A model generated the notes under the pieces. The model saw only the letters and a program-made list of their open reading frames with translations, did not search any database and was not told where the DNA came from. From contig VYZB01000120.1 of assembly GCA_013397455.1 (NCBI GenBank), positions 986,250-1,050,249 of the forward strand: DNA of 64,000 nucleotides. Reading direction: 5' to 3'. Each line of letters opens with the position of its first letter. The stretch's first letter is position 1. Below are positions 49,936 to 63,050 of this stretch, one piece after another. The position numbers were made by a program, and so were the translations under genes. The DNA is from Crotophaga sulcirostris. Its lineage: Eukaryota; Chordata; Aves; Cuculiformes; Crotophagidae.

Positions 49936-52900
49936 TTTAATTGGCTTTTGTTGCCCTTTTCCACTGGCCAGCTAGGCAGGCTATTCAGGCCATCAAAGTA
50001 TCCTCCTCTGGATAGTAGATTTGCTTATCTTCTGCAATTAAAATTTGAAAAGCAGTTTTACCTTGGGCAGTATGTTGTCATGTAGACAAGTGTGTTGTCT
50101 AAAACAGACATCCACATAAACAGAATCATTGACTTTTTACAACCCCTGTACCACAACTTTTCATAAGTCCAGTTCACTCTCAAAACACGAAAAGCAGATC
50201 ACTGCTGATTTACAATGCAGTATTTCATTGGGCACACGTATAAATGTCAAATCTCCTAACATCCAGAGCATCAAACAGAGCTCATAATCTGAACCCTGAG
50301 GGGCCCCACAACTTGTCACACATGCCAAAAAAATCAGGCAGGTGAAGGACTGGGATTCAGTTGAGCAGTGAACTGGGTGAGAAACAGGCTCATCTCATGA
50401 ATGAGAGAGTTGATTTGAGAATGAATCACTTAGGGAGAAAGTTGTGCAATTAAACTGATAAACTTGGCAGTAAAACAAAAAGCAGAAAGAGAATGAAAGC
50501 AACAATCGATCAATAAAGTAGTGAATCAATTGTCTAGTTAATAAGATAGTTAATTATGCAGAACAGAGCAGACAAGGCAGTATACTTGGTCAGTTTGCCT
50601 CTAACAAATCTCCTCAGTATATTTCAGTCACACCATCACTTACTTTGGCTTATTTTTATTAATATAGGTCCCAAATGTTTGATCTCTGAATTAGTATTCT
50701 TCTTCCTGTAGTAATCTTCAAAATCAGTAGCTGTTTCCAGACTGTTACTTTCCGCTTCTTTATATTGTTTCAGAAAGGCAATAATTAGCTTAGATCTGAG
50801 AAAATTAGCATTCTCCATATGAAAAAGCAGTACTTAACTATCAGCATACTCTTATTTCTATTACTTCAGTATTTTTTAATTCTAATTTATTATTTCATGT
50901 CAGGGAAGGTGGAAATTCTGTTTTATGTTGGTATATGGCATATATCTATCTTTCCACTGTCAAAACAAATGTGCTAAGTGTTTTCCAAGCTAAAATACAC
51001 AAACTTTTTTTCAAAATAGCTTCTATTCTGAAAGTATACACTTTCAGAACACTTTGTTATGTTGTTGAAACAGCATGCTCTGTTTTCTCCCCATTGTACA
51101 ACATAAAAACTTAGATAAAGGACTGATGATTCAGTGTCCTTGCATCCTAAAATAATACAATACAATGTAATGCAGGATGCAAAGAAATAGATGAATCAGT
51201 TGTGTTGTAGAAGACAAAGGTGGTGGATTTTCAGAAACTGTATGAACCTGGGACCACACCCACGTAGGTAACATATTAATCTGAGATCTGTCTGCATTAT
51301 TTGTCAGGAACATTTTTATTTTAGTGTTATGATTAGCTTCCAGACAGTAATGCTGCAAGACTGGGCAGTTTTGGACAAGGTCCAATAACTGTCTCAATGC
51401 TTTGGATGGGGGTTTAATTTGGTCTTCACTGTTGGAGCTGGACATCGGTAAGCCTTGGAGGTGCCTAAAACTCTTGAACCCTTTAGGATTTTTCTTCTGA
51501 AGTTCCCAAGGCTTCTTTAGCTGTTCCTCTGGCCATGTCCCTATTTGCCCACCACTAGAAAGACCTAAGCTGCTTTATACCTGTCTCACATCTGAGCCTG
51601 AAAGAGGTCCATAATTCAGCTTTCCTTGTCAAAGTTCACAGAGGCCCTGATCCCAGGCCAGTTCCTCACTCCAGAATCCAGGTCTACAGAAAATACAATT
51701 CAGGCGGTTGCTCTCTCTGTTCAGGAGCCATGATGTTGCCCCTCTGTTTTCAAAAACTGCCCAGTGTAAAATACAGAAATAATCTTGTCAATAAGTTTCT
51801 GAGGAAGGATTAATCAGAATATGAAGTGTTGTAAAACCAGTATTGTCCTTGAATCTGCAACTTTTCATATGCAGTTGAGTTACGAACAGTAGTTTTTGGG
51901 GTTGTATTTTAGTAGAGTTTTGAAGATCTTCCTTAAGGGTGAAGATGGAGAGGTTGAAGATGAGATGGCTATTTTGTGAAACACTGCTATTGGCAACTGC
52001 ACAGTCCTGTTCTTGTGTATGTAAATTCAATCTGGTTTGCAGGGTCTTTTTGGCTCCATTCACATAGTTTCCTAGGACATTTGATGGCACAAGTTTATGT
52101 TCTGAGATACACGTACTAAGGGGCATTTATTTACTGGTGTTTCTGAAATCGTGTTCGAGAGTTCTACATTTACTGCACTGGCTTGATATTTCTTCATTCA
52201 GGAAAACTAAGTCTACTTATCCTTTGCCCTGCTGGTACTGCAGAAACAAAACAACCTTGTTGCAAAGTTTCAGCTGACTTCTGGTCTGTTTAGCAGGTAA
52301 ATATGGTTGTCTCCTCCTGAAACATGAAACCGGTTTTAACTCTTAGTAACCTATTCATTACTTCTAGTTGTTCATCAGCTGTGGACTGAAATAATTTTGA
52401 GCAGCTCATCTTGTGGTTTCACTGAAGATTTCCTTTTGCCTTTTTACATAATCTGATAATTTTGTTTGATGGAGACACCTTAGGCAGTAACTTTTGGGAA
52501 GAGGTTGGGGCAGAACACAGTACGGAAACCCATATAATGTTCTCCGCTGCTTCAATTCTTGCTAATTCAGTTGGCTCCTGTTCAGAACAAGGGGTCTCTT
52601 TGCTGAAGTGTCAAACAGTGAAAGTTTTAAGCAGATATTGACTTCCATAAAAATTCCAGGGACTGTACTTGAATCCTGACAGTATTGTATGTGACAGGTT
52701 GGAGCCAGCCTACAGCACACTGTCAGATGCTTATACATGTGGAACGCGCTGGGTAATTGTTTCATGTCTCCTTCCATGAGCTGATCTACCTAAAGGGAAA
52801 AGCGTTTTTACTTTTAGTAGACAGGGCATTCATTTTATTAGCTCAGGAAAACAATGTTTAGGGCTTTGAGCTTTTTTTTTTTTTTGTGGTTAATTCCTGC

Positions 52901-55062
52901 TAGTCATAATTTAAGCACTGAAGGACTTGTAAGACTTGCAAACACAGCTAATAAACTCAATTTGTCATTCATAGTAGAAACACTGTAAAGAGGAACTTGA
53001 AGAAGTCAACAAATAAGTTGTGTGGAACAGCAAGGAGCATTGTGGCCTTTCTTTGGGCTGTATACAATATCCTCTTCAGCCATCATCCCTTTTTAGAGCT
53101 ACATAAGAACATGCAGAAATATAAAATAGTGCAAAAGCACACGGCAGCTTAATCAGAACAAGGCTTATTACAGTAGAGTGCCAAACTCTGCTTGGTAATA
53201 TCAGCTTCCTGTTAATCCTGTAACAATCAGCTAATGGTGAAATGTTGATTTATTCACTAATTTACTCATAGCTAGATTGAAATAATGGAGTAAAATGAGC
53301 CCATTTAGATTGGTCCTTAAACTGAATGTTCCTAATTACATTTGAAAGAATAGACCATAATGCATTTGAGTATCCCATTGACCCTGCTAATCTATGCAAT
53401 TAGTTAACTATTTTGGAAAGGAGATTATCTTACATGTAGTTTTGTCTTAAAAACTAGGATGTATTTTTCATGCATTTTATACATGATTCTGTACTAAAGT
53501 CATTGTCCATATAAAACCTTCAATTTTACTCCAGTACTGGTAGCACTCAATGTAAGCTAACAATAGAACACCTCGCTTACTTTATTATATTTCCATTTAA
53601 TCATTGGACTAGAATTCTGAAATTTGCACATATTCATTCTGGGTCACAGAGTTCAGCATGGGAGGCAATCCCAGTTTACACATTCCATTAGAAATTATCA
53701 AAAGACCATCTGTCTTTCTTAGTGAGTTTCAATCATTTAAGAGCCTGAGGATATTTAGGCAGGAAAGGAGAAGTAAAAGAGAAAAGCTCTGAGCAGGTTA
53801 CTTTCAAGTTTTGAATGTTTCTAGAGGGCTAGTAGGTGATTGCAATTTTACAAGAATTTGCTGCTCCACTTAATGTTTTTCTTCCTTATATTTTTGGAGA
53901 GTCACCTTTAAAATGATGTCTCAGCAAAAACTTGGTGAGCTCCTGACTATTGAAGCTCCTGGCTATTGAAATAAAGCAAATGAAGGAGACAGGCTGGTGC
54001 TGGGGATTTGAACACTCCTTCCAGTCAGCAGTTCTTCTCCCTGCCTCCCTTCCAAGATGGCCAAGCCAGGCATGATTTTAAATGAGGTATCTGTGCTAAA
54101 CTCTTCTGTGTATATTTACAACACGGTCCATTTTCACATACAGCTGGACATTATCATATCGATAATGCGTGCAGCTGCACATGAGAGTAATTGAGACCAC
54201 GAATCTATGCATCACAACAGTCTGAAGCTTTACCCACCCGTTCTATCTGTTGGGTGTCCCCCATGCTAAGAAAGAAATCACCCCAGTGCTTCCAGTTGGA
54301 TGTGACCGGACATTTATTGTCTTCCTGCCTTTCTGAATTTAAACTTTGCATTTCTAGGGGTTTGGAAGCTGAAGTAGCTTATAGTCATTTGTACACCTGG
54401 CCTCAGGTTTGTGAAGTGCTCTTGTCCTGGGATGTGCATGAAACAAGTCTCTGAAAGCACCCCAGTCCTTCAAAGTAAGATTTAGTGTTTGACACCTGTG
54501 CTATTGAAAGAGTCTTTAAAATGTGCTTCATGAGCTCTGTATGTTGATAATTTTTAATTCTTTCCCAAATAATGCATATATTTTTAAGTCAAGAAAGTCA
54601 GGAGAGGACCGTTATAACAACAGAATCTGACACCCTGCTTAAAGGTTTTGAAGCCTTTTAAGAAAATCTGGGAGAGGAGTAATCAGAGGTGTATCAAACT
54701 CTTTGCAGGAAATACCTTAGGAAGAAACAATAGAAAGGGCAGCAAAGAGGTCTATAAAGCTGGCGGCACCATAACTGCTGCTACTTTCCCTTTTTGAGCT
54801 CACAGGGTCTGTGGTAAAGAAGTACAGGGTTACATGCTGGGTGAGGGAATAAAGGCATTGGATGCATCTCTCCAGCTCTAGGGCTATGTTGTATTTTTCT
54901 CTGCTGAGTGAAGAAAGGGAAGATATTTGGTGTGGGAGGTGCGTGTTGGTGTAATCTCTTAGGAACAGTAAGGATAGAAGGTGAAATAGTACAGGCTGCA
55001 GTGACTAGGCTATTCAGGTTCATCAGAACTTGTGAGTAGAGACATCCAAGTACAAACTTCAT
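49936..55062. other. Unassigned AT-rich sequence
   Basis: No gene or clear element is seen. A 14-base T run lies at 52872-52885. A fragment near 50290-50330 (CCCTGAGGGGCCCCAC) resembles an inner CR1 block but is too short to call. Confidence 0.5.
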
Positions 55063-55150
55063 GACATGGTTTAGTAAACATGGTGGTGTTAGGCTGACAG
55101 TTGGACTGGGTGACCTTAGATGTCTTTTTTTTTATAATTCTATGATTCTA
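55063..55150 (+). mobile_element. CR1 3' end only
   Basis: The sequence 'GACATGGTTTAGTAAACATG', 'TTAGGCTGACAGTTGGACTG', then TGACCTTAGATGTC and a tail of ATTCTATGATTCTA, is the 3' UTR of an avian CR1. The usual CCAACC block has been replaced by a T-rich stretch. The truncation point is close to the ORF2 stop codon. Confidence 0.88.
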
Positions 55151-55429
55151 CTAAGGTTTGCAGCACCATCAGCAGTGGAAGAGAAACTGCCTGCCCCACA
55201 ACAGCCACCGCCCGCCTGATGGGCTCCACTAGGGATACAGGGTGCTCTGTTCCCTTGAGATCAATCACTTTGACCTCTCCTAGGAGGATATGAAGGGTGT
55301 TAATGGTTGGCTGTCCTTCCTTTGAGTATCTTGTGACTCACTCTCATGTTCTGTGAAGTTCAGTGTTTGTCAGGACTACAAAACTAGAGTGTTCATTGCA
55401 AAATCTTGAACTCTTTACTGAAGCTATTA
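55151..55429. other. Spacer between CR1 copies
   Basis: About 280 bp of unassigned sequence between two CR1 copies of opposite orientation. Confidence 0.5.
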
Positions 55430-56755
55430 CAGAATGGCTGATCTTGAAAAGAACCTCTGGAGGTCACCCAGAAGGTCACCTTCATGCTCAAGCAGGGCCA
55501 CCTAGATCTGGTTGCCCAAGGCTTTGTTCACATGGCTCTTGGATACGTTTGAGGATGGAGACTCCACAGCCTCCCTGGGCAACCTGTGGCAGTGCTCAGT
55601 CACTCTCCTGATATTCAGAGGGAATGTCCTGTGTTTCAGTTTGTGGCCATTGATTCTAGCCCTGTCACTGGGCACCACCGAGAAGAGCCTGGGTCTCTCC
55701 TCATTGCACCCTCCCTTCAGATACTTACAAACACTGATGTGTTCCCCTGGAGCCTTCTCCATGCTTAACACTCCCAGCTCTCTCAGCCTTTCCTCATAGG
55801 AGAGATGCTCCAGTCCCTTAATCATCTTAGTGGTCCTTTGCTGGACTTTCCAGCGTGTCTACACCTCTCATATACTGGGGAGCCCAGAACTGGACACAGG
55901 ACTCCAGATTTGGCTTCATGAGTGCTGATTAGAGAGGAAGGATCAGCTCCCTTGACCTGCTGGCAGCACTCCAAATGCAGCCCAGGATACCATTTGCCCT
56001 TCTTGCCACAAGAGCGCATTGCTGACTCATGTTCACCTTAGTGCTTACCAGGACCCCCAGATCTTTTTCGGCAAAGCTGCTTTCCTTCCAGTTGGCTTCC
56101 AGTGTGTACTGGTACCTCGGTTTGTTTCTCTCCAGCTGCAGAACTTTACAGTTCCTCTTATTGAACCTAATGAGGTTCCTGTTAGCCCTTTTCTCCAGCT
56201 TGTTGAGGTCCTTCTGGATAGATCCATGTTTCAACCATGCCTCCTAGTTTTGTAGCCTCAGCAAACTTGCTGAGGGTGCACTCAACCCCATCATCCAGGT
56301 CATTAATAACAGTATTGAACCCTGGAGTACCCTGCTAGTTAAAGGCCTCTAACTAGACCTGGTACTACTGATCACAGCCCTCTGGGCCTGTTAATTCATT
56401 TTCCAACCCACTTCACTGTTTGTCCAGCCCATACTTCAATAGCTTGTCTATAAGGATGTTATTTGAGACAGTATCAAAAGCCTTACTGAAGTCAAGGAAG
56501 ACAATATTGAGTGCTCTCCGCTCATCTACCAAGCCAGTCATTTCATCACAGAAGGTTATCAAGTTGGTCAAGCATGACTTGCCTTTATGAATTTATGCTG
56601 CCTACTGCTAATCTTCTTCTTGTGCTTTATGTGCCTGGAAATTGCTCCCAGCATTATTTGTTCCATCACCTTATCAGGCATTGAGGTGAGGCCCAAGAGT
56701 TCCCTGAGTTCCCTTAGTTCTCCTTTTGCTCTTTTTGAAGATTGGAGGGATAACG
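55430..56755 (-). mobile_element. Long CR1 LINE fragment, antisense, including the RT catalytic region
   Basis: At about 1.33 kb this is the longest of the younger CR1 copies. From left to right it shows a 3' end ('AACCTCTGGAGGTCACCCAG'), then the ORF2 C-terminus (minus-strand frame 55825-55502 with [18 protein letters not shown]). The middle ORF2 frame (56234-55929) follows, containing [19 protein letters not shown]. Then come the reverse-transcriptase active-site region and upstream blocks ('TCAAAAGCCTTACTGAAGTC' near 56474, and the part near 56640-56750). The catalytic four-residue motif at 56254-56265 (read on the minus strand) gives FAEA, so both catalytic aspartates are lost. Frames are split by indels; the copy is inert. 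Confidence 0.95.
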
Positions 56756-56929
56756 ACAAAAGGACAGAGAATATGTACATCAGACAAATGCTTCTAAGTT
56801 CCTGGTATCTGACAAAGTTCACCATAGTGTATTTAGAGACCACCAGCGGTTCAGGAGCGGTTCGTGGTATAGTTGAGAGCTTCTGAAAAATGTATGAGGC
56901 CCTAGAGAAGCAGGAATGGGCAAATTTTG
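56756..56929. other. Short unassigned spacer
   Basis: No recognisable content. It separates the minus-strand CR1 from an older plus-strand CR1 piece. Confidence 0.45.
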
Positions 56930-57185
56930 TACATAATTTTCAAAATGAAATGATGGAACCAGTTATCTTAACCCTGATTCCTAAAAACTACTGGAAGAAA
57001 TACTAAAGCTGTTGTTGGGTACCTGGAAGATATAACTAAGGCAAAATTGTCAAGAGCAACTCATGTGGAACCAATCTAATCTTTTCTGACAGGGTTGGCT
57101 GATAGGAAAGAATCGCTACCTGTCATCTCTTGACTTTCGTGGAGCTATTACACTTGACATCCTCATATGGAAGCTACAAAACTCA
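56930..57185 (+). mobile_element. Ancient CR1 fragment
   Basis: The sense strand matches the reverse-transcriptase part of deep CR1 lineages: 'AGAGCAACTCATGTGGAACC' and 'AATCTAATCTTTTCTGACAG' near 57051-57090 are the nucleotide counterpart of the SCxTNLIxFFD block. It is followed by GTTGGCTGATAGGAAAG and 'CTTGACTTTCGTGGAGC', the 'xLDF(S)KA' block. Stops and indels interrupt it. The right end near 57185 is approximate. Confidence 0.62.
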
Positions 57186-57700
57186 GTTCTAGAAAAAAAA
57201 AGTAGCAGAGAAATGTACAAAAATGCATTACTTTAAGAAAAGATACAAATAGTTTGCTGTGAATACTGGTAATTATGGCTAGCTGAGCTACCTTCTCTGC
57301 AAAAATATAGAACTACTTCAGAACTTCCTCCCCAATGCAAACTTTCTTTCTGTGTCCTAACTAAAATTTCAGGCTTCTTCTTTCTGACATTCCCATAGAT
57401 GCCCAACTATTTGATCAAGGTCAAGAAGGCCAGGAAGACTTCCTTATGTGCTTCAACTAAATTGCTTGTGGATCAGACTCCTATCCCTGGCATCAGTTCT
57501 GATTTCAACCATATTCCAGATCTTTCTGATTAAGATGCCTGCAATCTAGTAATTCTGTTTATCTACTCATTTAAAATGTTTGGCCACACACTTGTAAGAA
57601 TCAATGCACAAGATGATTCCTGAAACACCACCTCTCTGGCTTTGACAAATAAGCGTTTATCCTTCAAGTATTAATCTAAAATAATTTTGCAAAGATAATT
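57186..57700. other. Unassigned sequence
   Basis: About 515 bp with no recognised content. Confidence 0.45.
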
Positions 57701-57843
57701 TCACGGAATCCTGGAATGGCTGAGGTTGGAAGGGACCTCTGGAGGTCATCAGATCCAACCCCTCTGCTCAAGCAGGGCCACCTAGAGCAAGTTGCCCAGG
57801 ACCACATCCGGACAACTTTTGAGTATGTCCAAGGAGGGAGTCC
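57701..57843 (-). mobile_element. CR1 3' end, antisense
   Basis: The sequence 'TCACGGAATCCTGGAATGGC', 'GTTGGAAGGGACCTCTGGAG', 'CTGCTCAAGCAGGGCCACCT' and AGCAAGTTGCCCAGGACC is the reverse complement of a common avian CR1 terminus. It is the same type as the left end of the 55430-56755 copy. It is truncated after about 140 bp. Confidence 0.93.
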
Positions 57844-59935
57844 GATCTTTTAGCTTGATGCTTCGATGTTGACAGTCTCTGCATTTCTCCACTGGTTTTC
57901 TGTTTTCTGAAGAAAGTCTACTTTTTTAAAGGCCCTTCAAGGTCGATCCTGGGACTTGCTTTTGGAAAAAAAAGAAGGAGATAATAAGGCAGGGATGTTG
58001 CAGATAGGCAGAAAAATATATCAGAAAAGAAGACTTCCATGGGATGAATGAGTGTCCTGGAATGTGGTTCTATGGGGGCATGAGTGGGAAAGGAGGGTCC
58101 CAGCTGAAAACATCATGTGAGGATCCCTGTGTTTCATGTGAGTCACTCAACCCTTCTTTGCCAATTTTCTTTCTTAACTTGCTTTTGTGCCTCAGAATTG
58201 AAGTCTGCTCTCCAAATATACATGAAAAGCTGAAATTCAGAGCAAGCTTTAGAGCCATGTGTCACAGCTTCCCAGTTTGCTACCATCTCTCCCTCCAAAC
58301 ACTCTCTCCTGCCACTGTTGAAAACATTATTTATAGTGAACTTGCTTGTGTGATGAAACCACTGCCTGTCAGGCACATCAATATCCACTGCACTGAAAAG
58401 CAGATGTGAGCTAAATTTTTGGACAATAGTCTTGAGATTTCATAGAGCTATAGTTAAATATATCTTGTCACATGGCCTATTTGAGCCGAGGGTGAGAGTA
58501 TGGAAGGGATTATGAGTTTTATATAGGAAGGTAAGCATTGGGAATAATAGTATTACTGCACATTGTCAAAACTTTCCCTTCCAAAAAGAAGAACCTTTAG
58601 AATAAGATATGGCTAGATGAAGGCTGTGCCAGGAAATTCACACAGGGCATCAATAGCCAAGGGCGTGGGGATTGTCCTACCTTAGCAGCTTTCAGAGAAA
58701 CTTCTCTCCCAACCCTCTCCACTGCCTAAGCCTCCATCCCAGGCTTAGGCATGGACAACTATGACCCATGGGAGCACACTGTCTTGCGTTCTCCATAGGA
58801 AAACTTCTAGTAATGAGGCTAAGCTTTCCCTTGGGTCAGCTTTCCAAGGAGACATAAGCCACCCTCCACAGTTTCTGCTTCCTAACCACAAGGCATCCCT
58901 TGGATTGCCCTCAGTGTCCCATGGATTGCCCTCAGCTCCCTGCTGTCCCACTCCATGACACGCCTACTGCTCCCCCAGCAGCCCAGTGCCTCCAGTCAAG
59001 GACTGCCTTGCTGACCCCTTGCCATTGCTGTGACCCACTATGCTCAGTGGCTTTTCCCAAACCAAGACTAGCGCTCAGCTCAGCTGTAGCCAAATTTCTC
59101 ACTGGAAAGCAGAATGGCTGTCCCCCTCACTTGATGTTGGGCATCTGTTTACCACTGGCAGTCTTCCAGTCCCCAGCACTCCACAAACATGTAGAGATAC
59201 CCTTTGCTTTCTGGACACAGGCTCCAAAATCAATGTGGTCTCTGATTCTCCAGCCCTTGCTTCCCATTCAGTAGAGCTGACATGAGACCACAGACTTCAG
59301 TAAGGGACAGTGACCTGGGTCTGAGCATAGCCAGAGTTTTCTCCCCATCACCCTCTGGAGAACCATAGATATCTTGGTTTTCTGCCCAGAAACTACATAG
59401 CCACTCTGCAGAGGTCCCTGGAAAGCAGGGAACTTGAATGGGGACATTGGAAAGTGCACCCCAGTGACAAGGAACCAGTATAACTATTTGATATCACAGG
59501 AAGGGTTTTGGGAGGGTCTTTCCCAATGTTGAGCCAAGTGGAATACCTCTCCTTTTCGGCATGAGTGTCCTGTAACTCCTTGCTGACACTGAGGATTGGG
59601 CCTTTCTTATCTAATCAGGTTATGAATATGAAGCAGAAGTTAGGAACAAACTTAAAGGGTGCCACTTGGAAACAGAAGCAGAGTTAGCACAGGGGTCACT
59701 CAGTTTCTCAGGGAGGAAATAAGGAACAACATGGAAAAGACTTGTAGAGCATAACCTAACTGTAACTGCAGAGTTTGTTCAAGTGTAAGGCAGATGGAGA
59801 GAGCAATTGCGTGAAGAATTTCCCCAAATCCAACCTTCTGGAATGAAGGTAGAAATCTTCCTTTTGTCTTTTTCTACCTTAAATTTATCACTCTCACAGC
59901 CCAGACCTAAGTAAAACATACTGCTTGAGAGCAGA
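57844..59935. other. Unassigned sequence
   Basis: No gene or element is recognised. A 21-bp imperfect tandem duplication (TGGATTGCCCTCAG core) lies at 58901-58942, and it makes the overlapping open frames around 58900-59274 look more protein-like than they are. Confidence 0.5.
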
Positions 59936-60770
59936 AAGGCTCTGCAGAGGGACCTGAACAAGCTGGATCAATGGGCCAAGGTCAACTGTATGAGATTCAA
60001 CAAGACCAAGAGCTGGGTCCTGCACTTTGGTCACAACAACCTCATACAATTCTACAGGTTTGGGGAAGAGAGGCTGGAAAGCTGCCCTGTGGAAAAGGAC
60101 TTGGGGGTGCTGGTTGACATCCAGCTGAACATGAGCCAGCAGCGTGCCCAGGTGGCCAAGAAGGTCAAGACCATCCTGGCTTGCATCAAAAATGGTGTGG
60201 TCAGCAGGAGCAGGGAAGTGATTGTGGCTCTGGACTTGGCACTGGTGAGGCTGCACCTTGAATTCTGTGTTCAGTTTTGGGCCTCTCACTGCACAAAAGA
60301 CAGTGTCCAAAGGACAGGAGCATGTCCAGAGAAGGTCAATGAAGCTGGTGAAGGGTCTGGAGCACAAGTCTTACGAGGAGTGACTGAGGAAACTAGGATT
60401 GTTTAGCCTTGAGAAGAGAAAGTTGAAGGGAGACCTTATTGCTCTCTATAATTATGTGAAAGGAGGTTGTAGTTAGGTGGGTGCTGGTCTCTTCTCCCAA
60501 GTGAGAGGTGATAGGATGAGAGGAAATGGCCTCAAGTTGCACCAGGGGAGATTTAGATTAGACATTAGGAAAAGTTTCTTTATTGAAAGAGTGGTGAAGC
60601 ATTAGAACAAGCCACCCAGGGAAGTGGTGGAGTCACCATTCCTAAAGGTTCAAAAGGTGTGTAGATGTGGCACTTCAGGGCAGGGTTTAGTAGGCACAGA
60701 GGTGTTGGGCTGACGATTGAACCTGATGATCTTAGAGGTCTTTTCCAACCTTAATGATTCTATGATTCTA
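59936..60770 (+). mobile_element. CR1 LINE 3' fragment, about 0.83 kb
   Basis: A sense CR1 starting inside ORF2 just after the reverse-transcriptase core. Residues [14 protein letters not shown] (from 59990), '[17 protein letters not shown]' and '[13 protein letters not shown]' are typical. An extra block around 60303-60330 (GTGTCCAAAGGACAGGAGCA) disrupts the VQRRAT region and shifts the frame. Further stops follow: the frame meets a TGA at 60382. The 3' UTR reads 'GTTGGGCTGACGATTGAACC' and 'TTTTCCAACC', with tail ATGATTCTATGATTCTA. It is moderately old and non-functional. Confidence 0.95.
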
Positions 60771-62929
60771 CACATTTGACCCATTCCATACACTAGCCAA
60801 CTGTGTTCACTCCCCTAACCCGTGCCAAGCTAGTTCCCTCTAGTTTAATAATAAATAACGGTGTTTATTGGAGCAAGATGTGGCTGGCTGCTGGTAATGT
60901 CATATCCAGTTTATACAAATCTGCCAGAGAAGCGTGGAAGCTGCTAGGAGCTCTCCTCATGTAAATTCATTGTCTGCACTTCCACAGCTGCATGCCAGAT
61001 AGGGAAGTCTTGTTTTAGATGAGCGAGCCTTCCATCTGGTAGTGCAGGGAAGAGGCAAGAGGCCTCCAAATAGTTTATTGCCTGTGAAGGTCCCTTTGTC
61101 CAAAACAAGAGGCTTCCAAATTGTTTGTTCCCTGTAGAAGTCCCTTTGTCCTTCCTGTTCTTGATCTCTGGGTTTTTGTTTTTTTGTTTTTTTTTTTTTT
61201 TTCTTTCTTTCAGTATTACCAAAATAAAATTTTCCTCTTGGAGTCCTGCAGGACTCCCACAGAAATGGGATTTGTCCAGAGGACACAGGGATTCTCATGC
61301 TGTGACAGAGAAGAGACTAGGATACTGCACTACTGCAAGAATAAGTTATGCAGCAGGAACCCTTAAATTTTAGATACAGGGTGAGCTGAATGTTTAGTAT
61401 GTCCTATGTCAGAGGAGATATATAGTTGCCTTTAGGAATCACTCATCTGCAGCATCATGCTCTTCCTGTGCCTTAAGGTATTTCTTGACCTCATCTGGTT
61501 TTAAAGACAACCTCTTCTCTACTGCTTCTCTGGGCTGGAGGACCCTTTGGGGATGGGGAAAAATGTTATTTTTGTTTTAGAACAAACATCTCCACAAAGC
61601 TTTCTGCAGATCATCACTGCCTGTCTAATGCCAATGAATTATTAATCTGTTTAGAGCTGTAGGTATGTGTGGGTAACATATTTAAGCACAGAAATTTGGA
61701 TGGGTGTTATTTTTAAGCCGATCTGCACAGGGCAAGTACATGACTACCTCCAAAATCTTCACCCTCGCTGCTTCCTTGTGGTGGGGGAGTGGGTCACTGC
61801 CTGCACCCTGGCTGCAAGCACAGCTCAGGCTCTTAAAAAAGGCCTGAGGAGTTTTTCAGTCCAGCCCCTTGTTGAATACTTAACCCAACATGAATTATTC
61901 AGACTGAGCTGCCCTCTGTGAGGAAGAGGTCAGAATGGGTGAGGATGGCTTTCATGGAGAGGTGCTGTTGAAACCCCTGCTTGGGGACAGGGAGGGAGAG
62001 AACATTTTAGCAGAAGGAGCCAGGTGACAACTTGGAGAAATAAAGAGCAGACAGAAAGGAGGAGGAGAAATAAGGGAAGGCTTTAGATGGCCAAAACTCC
62101 TGCCCTTTACTTACCTGAATGGCTCCTGTGGGTAATTATTTTAACCAGGACCTTTGGGCAGCAACTACCAAGTACAAATTCTTTTTCCTACGTGCTTAAT
62201 TGAATTGAAAATTAAAAATGGACCAGCTTTGGCACTTGATTGGACTTTTATTGCCAATGTTCAAAAAGGAAACAGATAGCAGCTTAAGGACAAATAGGTT
62301 TCTCAGCTCGTTGATATTTCTCAAAGTCATGTCACCAGATGGGAGAAGCAGTGGTACTATATGGTGTAAAATGTTGAGAAAGCCTTGAGGAATCACAGGC
62401 TCAATAAAGATCCAATTATGTCTAGGATGGTCTCCAGAGTCTAGGACTAGAATGTGTTATTCTAGCATACCACAGCAAACTACAAGCTTGCCTGATAATG
62501 AAATACCAATGGAAAAAAAAATAAAATCACATTTCCATCACACCAAGGCAATCCAGGAGGAAAGAAAGCGCCTGGGAACAGTGTGTTATAGGGAGTTCAT
62601 GTCTGTAAGGAGCCGCGCTAATGATTTCCCAGTGGGTGGAACTGGAGAGGAAGTCTTATCTCCAGACTCCTCAGAGATAGTCAGTGGGAAACCACCGGCT
62701 CCAAAGATAATTTTTCTGACTGACTAATAGAAGTGCAGAAGTCACAGATATGGTATGTGCCATGTGTCAAAGTTAAAGCAGTTTTCACCAAGCCTGAATC
62801 ATAACTGCATTAAGTCAGGCAGATAACCTTATAGGGAATGCAAGGATAATGACAACAATAATAGGAAGAGAAATAAAAGATGCAATCCAAGGAGTCACCC
62901 AACCATCTGAAATCCTACTATATTTAATT
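60771..62929. other. Unassigned sequence with T-rich repeat
   Basis: No gene is recognised. A T-rich low-complexity stretch at 61172-61210 (16-base T run at 61187-61202) makes overlapping lysine-rich or phenylalanine-rich frames on the two strands, which are artefacts. Confidence 0.5.
61172..61210. repeat. T-rich low-complexity repeat
   Basis: T5, T7 and T16 runs separated by single G, followed by CTTTCTTTC. Confidence 0.85.
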
Positions 62930-63050
62930 TGCTTCTGAGAGAAGTGTTCTGTCATGGCAGACAGACAAGGATACATCATTGGTTGAAGCAAATCAGCATG
63001 GCTTTTCTGAAGCCAGCAAAGCCATATTGATTTACATTACTTGATGGTCT
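62930..63050 (+). mobile_element. Possible ancient CR1 fragment
   Basis: The codons from 62990 read NQHGFSEASKAILIYIT, which resembles the QHGF...SCLTNLI block of CR1 reverse transcriptases. The match is short and no neighbouring block can be followed with confidence, so this is only a suggestion. Confidence 0.35.

Noticed and set aside
50290..50330. Possible inner CR1 fragment
   Set aside because: The resemblance is limited to one short block.
58900..59285. Proline- and cysteine-rich open frames
   Set aside because: Two overlapping frames exist and part of the length comes from a small tandem duplication at 58901-58942. No domain is recognisable.
60944..61373. Lysine-rich and phenylalanine-rich open frames
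   Set aside because: They are translations of a T-rich low-complexity stretch on the two strands.
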